A stretch of 64,000 nt of DNA from Candidatus Parabeggiatoa sp. nov. 2 (GTDB taxonomy: Bacteria; Pseudomonadota; Gammaproteobacteria; Beggiatoales; Beggiatoaceae). Of the stretch, positions 27,525-40,117 are shown piece by piece. Positions within the stretch are counted from its first letter, which is position 1, and every line of letters begins with the position of its first letter. The stretch is taken from assembly GCA_002085445.1 (NCBI GenBank), contig NBMI01000010.1, forward strand, positions 1-64,000, read 5' to 3'. The notes under the pieces are model-generated. The model ran no database searches. It was not told the DNA's origin and saw nothing but the letters and a program-made list of their open reading frames with translations. The position numbers were made by a program, and so were the translations under genes.

Positions 27525-27701
27525 TTTTTACTCTCTTATAAATCAAGTAGCCCATGCCGTTTAGGCTATTCTCAAAGCTAAGACTTTTTCACATTCGGTG
27601 AACAGCACATCTAAAATGCCCAATAAGCCTTCTATATGTTGAATGGAAGCCGAAAATGGATGCGCTCGTGCTCGTGCAAGCTACGCTTGGAACCTGCCAA
27701 A
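27525..27701. other. Short gap without recognised gene
   Basis: Nothing is recognised except the beginning of CCAAACTTT-type palindromic units toward 27697. Confidence 0.4.
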
Positions 27702-28056
<355 letters not shown>

Positions 28057-28064
28057 TTAAAATA

Positions 28065-28240
28065 ACACATAAGCTGTACTGGTTCATTCCAGTTGATGGC
28101 CCACAAATAAGGGTTATTCACGTATTAATGCTAAGGGTATCTCCAGAAATAAAAATGTGTTTTTAATCAATTAATTGTAATCAACAACTTGATTAACATA
28201 AGATTTATATAAGTTATTGAAAAGTCGAACTCACATTACT
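28065..28240. mobile_element. 176-bp non-coding element, copy B (at brnT)
   Basis: This is the same sequence as 22310-22486, with about ten differences by eye and the same orientation relative to the damaged gene. It abuts the 5' end of brnT. There is no open frame and no clear inverted termini. Confidence 0.78.
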
Positions 28241-28754
28241 AACTATAGCACAACGAATTAAGAAATAAAGCGCTAGTTTTTCAGATAAATTTGTCCGATT
28301 AGAAATCCGATTTTTTGAAAAAATCGGATTTCTCTGAATTCTCTGTTTTAATTTGGTACTGCCAAACTAAAGTTTGGACTCCTGCCAAAGTTTGGATTAC
28401 TGCCAAACTAAACTCCTGTTGCGATAATTGCTCATGGCTCATCCTTTCCCCTTTCCCTTTATCCTAGTTGTTCAGTATTTTTCCGTTATTCTCTCCCCTT
28501 TAGTACCTATATAGGCCTTTCTAGGGGTGGTGAAAATCAGGTTTCAACGGGTTCTAAAATTTGGTCCCATTTTTATTCCGCTTAAGTCTTTATTTTTAAA
28601 AACAATCGCGTCGGAAAAAGTTTCGCAGAGCGAATTTTGCCGACGCGTTTAAATATCATTTAAATCATTAATCATTAATCATTAATCATTAATCATTAAT
28701 CATTAATTATTAATTATTTTCATCACCCCAGGCCTTTCCCCTTTCCCTTTGCCC
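28241..28754. other. Intergenic with hairpins and a miniature element
   Basis: An AGAAATCCGATTTTTT hairpin lies at about 28299-28334. CCAAACTAAAGTTTGG palindromes lie at about 28362-28430. The 207-bp miniature element 28524-28730 is listed separately. No gene. Confidence 0.7.
28524..28730. mobile_element. Miniature element, GGGGTGGTGAAAA ends
   Basis: The reverse-oriented homologue of 9328-9483. Its termini are GGGGTGGTGAAAA and TTTTCATCACCCC. It shares AACGGGTTCTAAAA, TTTTTATT and ATTAATC heptamers (the complement of the other copy's run). It is longer because of a CGCGTCGG...CCGACGCG hairpin insert at about 28607-28648. Confidence 0.8.
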
Positions 28755-29729
28755 CTAATTGAGCAACTCGGCGATAGCATCGCGTTCTTGTTCAAGTTCA
28801 CGTTGACTCGCCTGTAGGCGGGTGCGGCTAAAGTCATCTATTTCTAAACCTTGCACAATTGAAATTTCGCCGTTTTTGATAGTTACCGGGAAGGAATATA
28901 TCAGGCCTTCTGTAATACCATAGCTACCATCGCTGGGAATAGCGACACTAACCCATTCATCAGTCCCCATCACCCAGTCGCGTATATGGGAAAGTACCGC
29001 AAAAGCGGCCGAAGCGGCACTGGATTTGCTTCGTGCTTTAATCACCGCCGCGCCACGCTGTTGCACCGTGGGAATAAATTTATTGACGATCCAGTCTTGA
29101 TCGACTAAAGATTTAGCCGGTTGACCATTGACGGTGGCATGACTGATGTCGGGATATTGGGTAGTGGAATGGTTGCCCCATACGGCCAACTTTTTGATAG
29201 CGGTGACTTCGACACCCGTTTTGGCAGCCAATTGAGCCAAGGCTCGGTGATGATCGAGGCGTGTCATGGCGGTAAATTGTTTAGGCTCTAAATCGGGGGC
29301 ACAGTGCATGGCAATATGGGCGTTAGTGTTGGCGGGATTACCGACGACTAGCACTTTGACATCACGACTGGCAAACTCATTTAGTGCTTTGCCTTGTACC
29401 TTGAAAATTTCACCGTTGATTTTAAGTAAATCGCTTCTCTCCATCCCTGGCCCTCGTGGGGCCGCTCCAACCAGTAACGCGTAGTCAACATCGCCAAAGG
29501 CTATATTGGCATCGTCCGTCATTACAACGTCTTGCAACAACGGATAGGCACAGTCGTCGAGTTCCATCATGACACCCTTCAAGGCCGGCAACGCGACGGG
29601 CAGTTCTAGCAAGTGCAAAATCACTGGCTGGTCTGGCCCTAACATTTCCCCAGAAGCAAGACGGAATATAAAAGAGTAGGCGATTTGGCCCGCGCTTCCC
29701 GTGATAGCAACACGTACTGGTGGTTTCAT
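28755..29729 (-). CDS. mdh: Malate dehydrogenase
   Basis: A 324-residue NAD-dependent enzyme of the LDH/MDH superfamily, oxidising malate to oxaloacetate in the TCA cycle. It has the dinucleotide motif [11 protein letters not shown] at the N-terminus, [15 protein letters not shown] (substrate loop), [10 protein letters not shown], and the catalytic histidine in [11 protein letters not shown]. An AAGGAA ribosome site lies 8 bases before the ATG at 29729. It is transcribed away from sucA, with 683 bp of repeats between the two. The sequence is full length and shows no damage. Confidence 0.97.
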   Translation of the reverse strand: MKPPVRVAITGSAGQIAYSFIFRLASGEMLGPDQPVILHLLELPVALPALKGVMMELDDCAYPLLQDVVMTDDANIAFGDVDYALLVGAAPRGPGMERSDLLKINGEIFKVQGKALNEFASRDVKVLVVGNPANTNAHIAMHCAPDLEPKQFTAMTRLDHHRALAQLAAKTGVEVTAIKKLAVWGNHSTTQYPDISHATVNGQPAKSLVDQDWIVNKFIPTVQQRGAAVIKARSKSSAASAAFAVLSHIRDWVMGTDEWVSVAIPSDGSYGITEGLIYSFPVTIKNGEISIVQGLEIDDFSRTRLQASQRELEQERDAIAELLN

Positions 29730-30412
<683 letters not shown>

Positions 30413-33220
30413 ATGACCGACCATTCATACCTTTATAACGCGGCTTTTCTTGATGAGTTGTATGAAACGTACTTAGCCAATCCTACTCAAGTGAGTGAAG
30501 AATGGCGTGACTATTTTGTGCAGTTGCAAAAAGAGCAACCCTTGTCACGGCCAGAAATCAGCCATGCGCCGATTCGAGCCGCGTTTGCTCAACTTAAAAC
30601 GCCGCTTTATGACAACTATTTACGCAAGGGCGCTGATAATGCAACATTGGATGTTTTTGCCAAAAAACAGGCGGCCGTCTTGCGGCTAATTAATGCTCAC
30701 CGTTTTCGGGGACATCAAGAAGCCAATTTAGATCCGTTACAGTTGCAAGAACGTGCTTATGTTGATGAGTTGTACCCCGAACATTACGGCCTCACTGAGG
30801 CCGATATGTCCACCGTGTTTCACACCGGTTCTTTGTACAGCGTGGATAATGAGAAGTTATCGAATATCATCAAGCGAGTAAAAACCACTTACTGTGGCAC
30901 TATCGGTGCAGAATACATGCACATCACCGAGACTAAGCAAAAACGCTGGATTCAACAACGTTTGGAAGGCCCGTTGGCTAAGCCCAATTTTTTGAGCGAT
31001 ACCAAACTCGATATTCTGGAACGTTTGACAGCGGCGCAAGGACTAGAAGAGTTTCTACAGACCAAATATGTTGGACAAAAACGCTTTTCTCTTGAAGGCT
31101 CAGACAGTTTGATTCCATTACTGGATGAACTCATTCAACGAGCCGGCTCAATGGGCGTTCAAGAAATCATCTTAGGTATGGCGCATCGTGGCCGTTTGAA
31201 TGTGCTGGTGAACATTTTTGGCAAACGTCCTAAAGACCTTTTTGACGAATTTGAAGGCAAAATCAATAGTCAAGTCGGCTCGGGTGATGTCAAATATCAT
31301 CTCGGTTTTTCTTCAGATGTCATGACACCCGGTGGGCTAGTGCATTTAGCGATGGCCTTTAATCCTTCTCATTTAGAAATCATTAATCCGGTGGTAGAAG
31401 GTGCTGTCCGTGCCCGCCAAGAACGGCACCGGGATAAACAGCGTCATCAAGTCTTACCGGTACTTATTCATGGTGATGCCGCGTTTGCCGGGCAAGGCGT
31501 GATTATGGAAACGCTGAATTTGTCGGAAACGCACGGTTATGGCACTGGTGGCACGGTGCATATTATTATTAATAATCAAATTGGTTTTACTAGCAGCGAT
31601 CCATTGGAATCGCGCTCAACCTTGTATTGCACCGACGTTGTTAAAATGGTGCAAGCCCCTATTTTTCATGTGAATGGGGATGATCCAGAAGCCGTGTTAT
31701 TTGTCACTAAACTCGCTCTTAACTACCGGATGGCCTTCAATGAAGATGTGGTTATTGACATGATATGCTATCGCCGTCATGGACATAACGAAGCGGATGA
31801 TCCGTTTGTGACACAGCCGGTGATGTATCAAAAAATCACCAACCATCCGAAAACTCAAGCCATTTATGCACGAAGCTTGATTGAAGAAGGCATTATTGGG
31901 CCCGAAGAAAGCGAAACTCTGTTGCAACAATACCGCGCGTCCCTAAAAACCAAAGAAGTGGTGTCGTTCCATCCAGTGAGTCAAGAGTTCAAACATGGGG
32001 TGGATTGGAAGCGTTATATGGGGACACACTGGACAACACCTGTAGACACTCGTATCAGCAAAGAACAACTACAACGCTTGATCGAGAAATTCAGTACGAT
32101 ACCAGAAGGTTTTAAACTTAATCGCGGTGTCGCCAAAGTGACACAGGCTCGTCGGCAAATGGCTAAGGGCGAATTGCTGCTTGATTGGGGCTGTGCCGAA
32201 ACGCTGGCTTATGCCACCTTATTGGAAGAAGGCTATCCAGTACGCTTATCCGGGCAAGATAGTGCCCGTGGCACATTTGCTCATCGCCATGCCGTGTTGC
32301 ATGATCAAGACACCGGTGAAACTTATATGCCCTTACAATATATCTCTGATAAACCAGCCAAATTCTTGGTGATTAATTCGCTGCTTTCTGAAGGGGCCGT
32401 GTTGGGGTTTGAATTTGGCTACAGCGCGTCCGATCCAGATACCTTGGTTATTTGGGAAGCACAATTTGGTGATTTTGCGAATAACGCCCAAGTGGTGATA
32501 GATCAATTTATTAGTTCTTCGGAAGCGAAATGGCAACGTTATTCTGGCTTAGTCATGTTATTGCCGCATGGCTATGATGGGCAGGGGCCGGAACATTCTT
32601 CGGCTCGCCTTGAGCGTTATTTGCAGTTATGCGCCGAAGACAATATTCAAGTTTGTGTGCCAAGCACACCGGCGCAATTTTTCCATAGCTTGAGGCGGCA
32701 TATGCTGAGGCCTTATCGTAAGCCATTGATTATTATGACACCCAAGAGTTTACTGCGCCACAAACGGTGTGTGTCTCACATTGAAGACTTCACGGATCGG
32801 GGTTTTCAAACAGTGATCGATGAAATTCAAGACATAGCGCCAGAAAAAATTAAGCGTTTGCTCTTTTGCAGTGGTAAAGTCTACTACGATCTCATCGAAG
32901 CACGCCGAGAACAGGGTATTGATAACATTGCTATTGTTCGCATAGAACAACTTTATCCCTACCCCAAAGAGGCGATAGCCAACGTGCTAAAACGCTATTT
33001 GAATCTTAAACAATGCGTGTGGGTACAAGAAGAGCCGCGCAATCAAGGCGCGTGGTGGTATCTGCGTGCCCACATGGATATCCATCTAGGAACGGGGGAG
33101 AGTCGAATTGAATATGTTGGGCGACCTTCTTCAGCTTCACCAGCGGCAGGTTATTTTCAAATTCACCGTGAGCAACGCCAAGCCTTGATTAGCGAGGCTT
33201 TGCAACTCAGTGAACAGTGA
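30413..33220 (+). CDS. sucA: 2-oxoglutarate dehydrogenase E1 component
   Basis: A 935-residue thiamine-diphosphate enzyme, the usual length of SucA. It decarboxylates 2-oxoglutarate and transfers the succinyl group to SucB. Landmarks are the N-terminal LYNAAFLDELYETYL segment for complex assembly, GMAHRGRLNVLVN, and the diphosphate-binding GDAAFAGQGVIMETLN. RRHGHNEADDP and QFGDFANNAQVVIDQF follow. The C-terminus is intact. There is no strong Shine-Dalgarno; tandem ATTACCAATT units end six bases before the ATG. sucB follows on the same strand after a 136-bp gap of tandem repeats, and lpdA after that, so the complex is encoded together. Confidence 0.98.
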   Translation: MTDHSYLYNAAFLDELYETYLANPTQVSEEWRDYFVQLQKEQPLSRPEISHAPIRAAFAQLKTPLYDNYLRKGADNATLDVFAKKQAAVLRLINAHRFRGHQEANLDPLQLQERAYVDELYPEHYGLTEADMSTVFHTGSLYSVDNEKLSNIIKRVKTTYCGTIGAEYMHITETKQKRWIQQRLEGPLAKPNFLSDTKLDILERLTAAQGLEEFLQTKYVGQKRFSLEGSDSLIPLLDELIQRAGSMGVQEIILGMAHRGRLNVLVNIFGKRPKDLFDEFEGKINSQVGSGDVKYHLGFSSDVMTPGGLVHLAMAFNPSHLEIINPVVEGAVRARQERHRDKQRHQVLPVLIHGDAAFAGQGVIMETLNLSETHGYGTGGTVHIIINNQIGFTSSDPLESRSTLYCTDVVKMVQAPIFHVNGDDPEAVLFVTKLALNYRMAFNEDVVIDMICYRRHGHNEADDPFVTQPVMYQKITNHPKTQAIYARSLIEEGIIGPEESETLLQQYRASLKTKEVVSFHPVSQEFKHGVDWKRYMGTHWTTPVDTRISKEQLQRLIEKFSTIPEGFKLNRGVAKVTQARRQMAKGELLLDWGCAETLAYATLLEEGYPVRLSGQDSARGTFAHRHAVLHDQDTGETYMPLQYISDKPAKFLVINSLLSEGAVLGFEFGYSASDPDTLVIWEAQFGDFANNAQVVIDQFISSSEAKWQRYSGLVMLLPHGYDGQGPEHSSARLERYLQLCAEDNIQVCVPSTPAQFFHSLRRHMLRPYRKPLIIMTPKSLLRHKRCVSHIEDFTDRGFQTVIDEIQDIAPEKIKRLLFCSGKVYYDLIEARREQGIDNIAIVRIEQLYPYPKEAIANVLKRYLNLKQCVWVQEEPRNQGAWWYLRAHMDIHLGTGESRIEYVGRPSSASPAAGYFQIHREQRQALISEALQLSEQ

Positions 33221-33335
33221 TCACTGAAATAGCTGAGCACTGACAAGACTGATCACTGAAATAGCTGAGCACTGACAAGACTGATCACTGACAAAACGGA
33301 TCACTGACAAAACGGATCACTGACAAAACGGATCA
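33219..33335. repeat. Nested GATCACTGA tandem repeats
   Basis: Two identical 32-bp units start at 33219 and 33251. Three identical 16-bp units (GATCACTGACAAAACG) follow at 33283, 33299 and 33315. The array begins within the stop codon of sucA and ends just before the ribosome site of sucB, so it forms the whole spacer. Confidence 0.92.
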
Positions 33336-33356
33336 TTGAGAAGAGAGGATTTGCTT

Positions 33357-34736
33357 GTGTCTATCGAAGAAATAAAAGTGCCCGTTCTCGCGGAATCGGT
33401 TGCCGACGCCACTTTATTAAATTGGCAGAAACAATCCGGTGATACTGTGCGAGAAGGCGAACCATTGGTTGAAATTGAAACCGATAAAGTGGTTTTAGAG
33501 GTGGTTGCCCCTCAATCAGGCACATTGACCGATATTATCAAAGCCGATGGCGAAAATGTCCAGAGTGAGGAAGTTATTGCACATATTGATACCAGCGCCG
33601 TCGCTACGACAGCACCGAAACCGATTCCCGTTTTGATGGATGAAGTTGCAGTCTCCCCGAAGGTAGAACCTGCGCCTACCGCTGCGCCAGCAGCGGCTCC
33701 CGCAAAAACCAGTCCTGCTGTCCGCAAAATGGCGGCCGAACAGGGCATTGAGCCATCGACTGTTCCGCATTCGGGTGATCGCGTCACTAAGGCCGATATA
33801 TTGCAACAATCCGCCCCAGCGGTTTTACAAAGGAAAGAGACTGATTTCACACGGCCGCAAAAGGTGGAACTTGCACCTTTTCCGGTTTCACAAAAACCAA
33901 CATCTTCTCCTTTTTCACAAAAAGAGGAATTCACACCTACTCTCTTTTCGCAAAGAGAGGAATCTACACCTTCTTCCCTTTCCCAAAGGGAAAAAGCACC
34001 TTCTCCTCTTTCTCAACAAAGGGGGAATTTATCAGATCGCCCCGAAGAACGAGTGCCAATGACGCGCTTGCGAAAACGGGTTGCTGAGCGTTTACTCAGT
34101 GCCCAACATGAACACGCTATCCTCACTACCTTCAATGAAATCAATATGAAGCAGGTGATGGATTTACGCAGTAAATACAAAGAAGCGTTTGAAAAAAAGC
34201 ATGGTATAAAATTGGGCTTTATGTCTTTCTTTACCAAGGCTGCGATAGCGGCCCTGCAAAAATTCCCCGTTGTCAATGCTTCCACCGAAGGCGATGACAT
34301 TATTTATCATGGCTACTATGATATTGGTATCGCCGTTAGTACGCCACGCGGTTTGGTGGTGCCGATTTTGCGCGATGTTGATATGATGTCGTTTGCCGAA
34401 ATGGAAAAAAATATTGCCAATTTGGGTAGACGCGCCCGTGATGCCCAGTTGACCATAGAAGATTTGACCGGTGGCACGTTTAGCATTACCAACGGCGGCA
34501 TTTTTGGATCGATGCTTTCTACGCCAATTCTGAATCCACCGCAAAGTGCCATTTTGGGTATGCACAACATTGTTGAGCGTCCCGTTGCCGAAAAGGGTCA
34601 AGTTGTCATTCGTCCGGTGATGTATGTGGCCTTGTCTTATGATCATCGCTTAGTTGATGGACGTGATGCAGTGCAGTTTTTGGTCGCTATTAAAAATGCG
34701 ATAGAAGAGCCTAGTCGTTTATTATTAGATATATAG
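33357..34736 (+). CDS. sucB: Dihydrolipoamide succinyltransferase E2
   Basis: About 459 residues. Residues 1-75 form the lipoyl domain (lysine in [11 protein letters not shown]). A peripheral-subunit-binding segment lies at about 120-148 ([13 protein letters not shown]). The catalytic domain ends with [17 protein letters not shown] (active-site histidine). The linker between them (about residues 165-225) is unusual. It repeats FSQREE-like peptides encoded by a row of DNA palindromes such as CTCTCTTTTCGCAAAGAGAG. A GAGAGGA site precedes the GTG at 33357, preferred over an upstream TTG at 33336. It partners with sucA and lpdA. Confidence 0.96.
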   Translation: MSIEEIKVPVLAESVADATLLNWQKQSGDTVREGEPLVEIETDKVVLEVVAPQSGTLTDIIKADGENVQSEEVIAHIDTSAVATTAPKPIPVLMDEVAVSPKVEPAPTAAPAAAPAKTSPAVRKMAAEQGIEPSTVPHSGDRVTKADILQQSAPAVLQRKETDFTRPQKVELAPFPVSQKPTSSPFSQKEEFTPTLFSQREESTPSSLSQREKAPSPLSQQRGNLSDRPEERVPMTRLRKRVAERLLSAQHEHAILTTFNEINMKQVMDLRSKYKEAFEKKHGIKLGFMSFFTKAAIAALQKFPVVNASTEGDDIIYHGYYDIGIAVSTPRGLVVPILRDVDMMSFAEMEKNIANLGRRARDAQLTIEDLTGGTFSITNGGIFGSMLSTPILNPPQSAILGMHNIVERPVAEKGQVVIRPVMYVALSYDHRLVDGRDAVQFLVAIKNAIEEPSRLLLDI

Positions 34737-36659
<1,923 letters not shown>

Positions 36660-36802
36660 TTTTCCGCCTACCCGTTTGTAGTAGGCGATTTATCGCCTCA
36701 CCTACTCGTTTGTAGTAGGCGATTTATCGCCTCACCTACCCGTTTGTAGTAGGCGATTTATCGCCTCAGCCAAACTAAAGTTTGGACTCCTAGTTGGAAC
36801 AA
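36660..36802. repeat. Three GTAGTAGGCGATTTATCGCC units
   Basis: Three ~34-bp units with the palindrome GGCGATTTATCGCC lie at about 36672-36770, followed by a CCAAACTAAAGTTTGG palindrome. The block lies between the convergent lpdA and symporter genes and could serve as a bidirectional terminator, although no T-run follows the stems. Confidence 0.75.
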
Positions 36803-38056
36803 CTATTGTTTATTATAGGTACCTTGATCTAATGCACCTTCGCTCTTAGCAATAATCGTGGCGGCCGCCGCGTCGCCGGTGACATTGACAGCGGTACGCA
36901 TCATATCCAAAAGACGATCTACACCAATAATCAAGGCAATACCTTCAACCGGTAATCCGACTTGATTGAGTACCATCGCCAACATAATCAATCCAACGCC
37001 CGGCACGCCGGCTGTACCAATTGAAGCTAAGGTTGCCGTCAAAATCACGGCCAGATACTGGCCCAAACTCAAATCAATGCCATAGACATTGGCAATAAAT
37101 ACCGTGGCAACGCCCTGCATAATCGCGGTACCATCCATATTAATCGTTGCGCCCAGTGGGATGATAAACGAGGCGACGGAGTTGTCTACACCGAGTCGCT
37201 TTTCGGTGTTTTCGATATTAATAGGAATCGTAGCGTTACTGCTGGCGGTACTGAAGGCAAAGATTTGTACTGGCCGCATTTTCTTAAAAAATACCCCAAC
37301 GTTCAAGCCTGAGAGCATCTTTATCAAAATGGGATAAGACACAAAAGCGTGTACGACAAGAACGGCGGCAACAACCAAAAAATAGCTCAACAAGGGCATA
37401 AAGGCCTCAAACCCTTGTAACGCAAAGGTTTTCGCAATTAAACAGAAGATGCCAATCGGCGCAAACTTCATGATGATGACGACCAGTTGCATCATAACGG
37501 CATTGTAGCTATTGAAGTGCTGTTCAACACGTTTGCCGGATTCGCCCGCCATGACAATGGCAATACCAAACAGCAAGGAAAAGACTATCAATGGCAACAT
37601 TTGGCCTTCAGCCATGGCCGCAACGGGATTATCAGGCACAAGGTTGATAATCGTTTGGGCGACGGATGGACTTTCCTTGGGGGTGAATTCTTGAACTGTC
37701 GTTGAGGAAAGATCGAAGCCTTGCCCAGGGGCTATTACAACGGCTGCCGTGATGGCGAGGGTGATGGCAAGTGCGGTTGTCCCTAAATAAAAAAGAACTG
37801 CTTTACCGCCTAAGCGGCCTAATTTCTTAATATCGCCCAACGCGGCGGTACCACACACCAGTGAGATAAAGACTAACGGTACCACCAACATTTTCAGTGT
37901 CTTGACAAAGATTTGTCCGATAACATGGAACACGTCGCCGACTATAAAGTCACTAACGAAGCTTATATCCATCAAGAAGATATTGAGTATTCCGCCCAAG
38001 ATGCCACCGATGAGCATCGCGAATAGGATTTGTGTCGTCAAACTTTTTGCGTTCAT
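36803..38056 (-). CDS. Dicarboxylate/amino acid:cation symporter
   Basis: A 417-residue polytopic membrane protein of the DAACS (GltP/DctA) family, importing C4-dicarboxylates or acidic amino acids with protons or sodium. It has eight or so hydrophobic segments, the serine-rich hairpin FSTASSNATIP and the signature IPLGATINMDGTAIMQG, plus a late GTAGVPGVG loop. A GAGG site precedes the ATG at 38056; an upstream in-frame start at 38086 has none. It lies next to TCA-cycle genes, which fits a dicarboxylate substrate, but acidic amino acids are equally possible. Confidence 0.93.
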   Translation of the reverse strand: MNAKSLTTQILFAMLIGGILGGILNIFLMDISFVSDFIVGDVFHVIGQIFVKTLKMLVVPLVFISLVCGTAALGDIKKLGRLGGKAVLFYLGTTALAITLAITAAVVIAPGQGFDLSSTTVQEFTPKESPSVAQTIINLVPDNPVAAMAEGQMLPLIVFSLLFGIAIVMAGESGKRVEQHFNSYNAVMMQLVVIIMKFAPIGIFCLIAKTFALQGFEAFMPLLSYFLVVAAVLVVHAFVSYPILIKMLSGLNVGVFFKKMRPVQIFAFSTASSNATIPINIENTEKRLGVDNSVASFIIPLGATINMDGTAIMQGVATVFIANVYGIDLSLGQYLAVILTATLASIGTAGVPGVGLIMLAMVLNQVGLPVEGIALIIGVDRLLDMMRTAVNVTGDAAAATIIAKSEGALDQGTYNKQ

Positions 38057-38371
38057 TATGGCCTCTTTATTGTTAATAGACTGCACACGGGCATAACTTG
38101 AAACTTATTTCGCTTCGCTCATGACTTCGTTTCGTATCGAAGCTTCGCTCGGAAACCGTTTGTTCCCGCGCCAAGTATAACACCGCCCTTACCCTCACCC
38201 TCAATGCATTAAGGAAAAATCCACAAAAGTCGTATCCACCTGATTTCATCTGTATTTTGGTGGATACGCTTAGCGATATCGGCCCCCTACATTGGGATTA
38301 TAGATATCCAGATAAGTTCTGAGCTAAGGAACCCTACATTGTCTTAAGCAGCAGGGGTGAGGGTGAACTAA
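38057..38371. other. Intergenic, no gene seen
   Basis: Repeated GAAGCTTCGCTC-like and CTTCGCTCATGAC motifs and a GGTGAGGGTGA pyrimidine/purine-biased stretch. No gene and no clear promoter. Confidence 0.5.
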
Positions 38372-39250
38372 TCAGATCATCTCAGGCCCATCGTAATTAC
38401 TATTGGGGTTATCGGGATCGACTTTTATCTGTTCGCGTCGCCGCTGTGCACGTTTTTGCATCGCCTCCGCTTTGACAGGAATGGTCATTTCCCCAAACAA
38501 GACTTGTTTAAGCAGCCTAAAGCCAAACTTTAATAAGGCCACATCGTCTGTGAAAAGTAGCTCAAATTCTTCGGCCGTTAAGTCGTAAACCTCCGAAAAT
38601 CCGTCACTTTTTACAAATACCCTTAAGCTGTCTAGGTTATAACTGACCATAAAAAAGAATTGAAAACTACGCGGTGAGGGCTTGCCTATGGTAGGCCCGG
38701 CCGAGCGTTTTTTCAAGATAATCTGTCGCCATTCATGGCAATTGTCGTCATAGTGATCCACGCCTTGTTCTTTGCGATAATCACGAATCGCAATGGTACG
38801 AGGTTCATTATGACCAAGGCAATGGTCTTCCTTGATTAAAAAATAGACATTTTCATCGCTAGAGGAATCCTGTTTACGCATGGACATCAAGCCGAGCGCG
38901 TAATATCGACAGACGGTTGGGCGATCTTCATAGACACTACAACCCTCTTCACGGAGAAACGGACAAGCGGGATTATCATCGGCCGTGCGAATTTTTACCC
39001 CTGGCATTCCGTGAGCGTCTATTTCATAAGGGACGGTATATTGTGCTAAAAACTCATTGGAAGTCAGAGCCAAGCATTGTTTCAAGCGCAAAATGTCGTA
39101 AGGGGTAAGTGTAATATCAATACGCTTACAGCATTCATTGAAACAGGCAATGTCTTTATGACAACGAAATTGGATGGTGTCGTCTAAAGAAAGTTTGACG
39201 GGTTGAAGGGGGCTATCGTGAGGGAAGTTTCCTAAAGGTGAGTCACTCAT
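38372..39250 (-). CDS. YkgJ-family cysteine-cluster protein
   Basis: A 292-residue soluble protein with the cysteine pattern of the YkgJ (CxxxCxxCC-type) family: FRCHKDIACFNECCKRIDI at about residues 27-45, ACPFLREEGCSVYEDRPTVCRYYALG at about 100-125, and DHCLG and NCHEW further on. The family is thought to chelate zinc or an iron-sulfur cluster; its reaction is unknown. An AAGGAC site lies 8-9 bases before the ATG at 39250. It stands alone between the symporter and a repeat cassette. Confidence 0.88.
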   Translation of the reverse strand: MSDSPLGNFPHDSPLQPVKLSLDDTIQFRCHKDIACFNECCKRIDITLTPYDILRLKQCLALTSNEFLAQYTVPYEIDAHGMPGVKIRTADDNPACPFLREEGCSVYEDRPTVCRYYALGLMSMRKQDSSSDENVYFLIKEDHCLGHNEPRTIAIRDYRKEQGVDHYDDNCHEWRQIILKKRSAGPTIGKPSPRSFQFFFMVSYNLDSLRVFVKSDGFSEVYDLTAEEFELLFTDDVALLKFGFRLLKQVLFGEMTIPVKAEAMQKRAQRRREQIKVDPDNPNSNYDGPEMI

Positions 39251-39500
39251 TAATAAAGTCCTTTTTTGTAGGGAGCCGATTACGCGACGCTAATCGGCCC
39301 CCTACGCTTGCTAGGCTTGCGATATAGTGAGCCTAAATGACTTGTAAAATTATCGTATAGCAAAGACAGATACTAAGTACCCGTGCAGGTATTTTAAAAA
39401 AATAAACCTTGTGCCATAACACTGGAAAACTCTTGCACAGGTACTTATCCCTTTCCAGGATAGTATCTGCCCTTACAAATTATTCAGGATGTTATAAGTG
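39251..39500. other. Intergenic with a palindromic miniature element
   Basis: The only recognisable content is the 74-bp element at 39374-39447 (listed separately). The region ends at the left inverted repeat of the next cassette. Confidence 0.6.
39374..39447. mobile_element. 74-bp element, TAAGTACCCGTGCA ends
   Basis: The termini TAAGTACCCGTGCA and TTGCACAGGTACTTA are near-perfect inverted repeats. A homologue in opposite orientation lies at 45562-45638, sharing GTATTTTAAAAA and TGGAAAACT. Too short to code; likely a miniature inverted-repeat element. Confidence 0.82.
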
Positions 39501-40117
39501 AAAAGTAGCGAAGAAAGCGAAAAAAACTCGTCTATTGGGGGCCATATGATCGCTTAACTATGTTTAAACTTTTTTTAGATCGTAGCTCGTTGTTGTTTAA
39601 ATTCTTGGATTCTCTCAACAAGCTTATCAAGGTGATCATCTGTCACATGAATATCCACCATATGATCTCCTTTCACGATGAAAAGCAGTGTTGCAGCATA
39701 GTCTTCTGGCGTATTGTCTGTGTTGATAGTAATTTCTTGATTTTTCTGGGTTCTGTGAGCCATATCTTCTCCTTAACTTGATTAAGGAATTTGCTAGTAA
39801 CATAATCCGCGCCGTCAGCCTCAGCGAACATAGCTCCAGTTCACATCGGGGCGCTGTTCCATAAAGAGGATTTTTGTAGGGTGGGCAAAATCCTTTTCTT
39901 GCCCACCAGCCTCATTATAAAAATTAAGTTTGTTCCCGCGCTGAGTATAGAACACACCCACCGCAACTCGTAAAAAATGGGGGTGTTCTATCGAACTTCA
40001 AGTGAATTTTTGTCGGAATAGACACAAATAATATTCCATGTTAACAATTATCAATATGTTAAGTCATCATATGGCCCCCAATAGACAAGCTTTCTACAAG
40101 CTTTCTTCGCTACTTTT
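39501..40117. mobile_element. 617-bp cassette bounded by ~50-bp inverted repeats
   Basis: The left arm 39501-39550 and right arm 40066-40117 are inverted copies with about 80% identity. Both contain AAAGTAGCGAAGAAAGC and GTCTATTGGGGGCCATATGA. Between them are one small gene (39575-39763) and about 300 bp of non-coding DNA, including a GGTGGGCAAAATCC hairpin. No transposase is present. Confidence 0.7.
39575..39763 (-). CDS. Small hypothetical protein
   Basis: A 62-residue acidic protein (NTPEDYAATLLFIVKGDHMV, VTDDHLDKLVERIQEF). A perfect AAGGAG Shine-Dalgarno lies 6 bases before its ATG, the best in this part of the window, so it is probably translated. It is predicted to be a short beta strand followed by a helix. 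I do not recognise the family. It is the only gene inside the inverted-repeat cassette and could be a passenger or a small regulator. Confidence 0.7.
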   Translation of the reverse strand: MAHRTQKNQEITINTDNTPEDYAATLLFIVKGDHMVDIHVTDDHLDKLVERIQEFKQQRATI

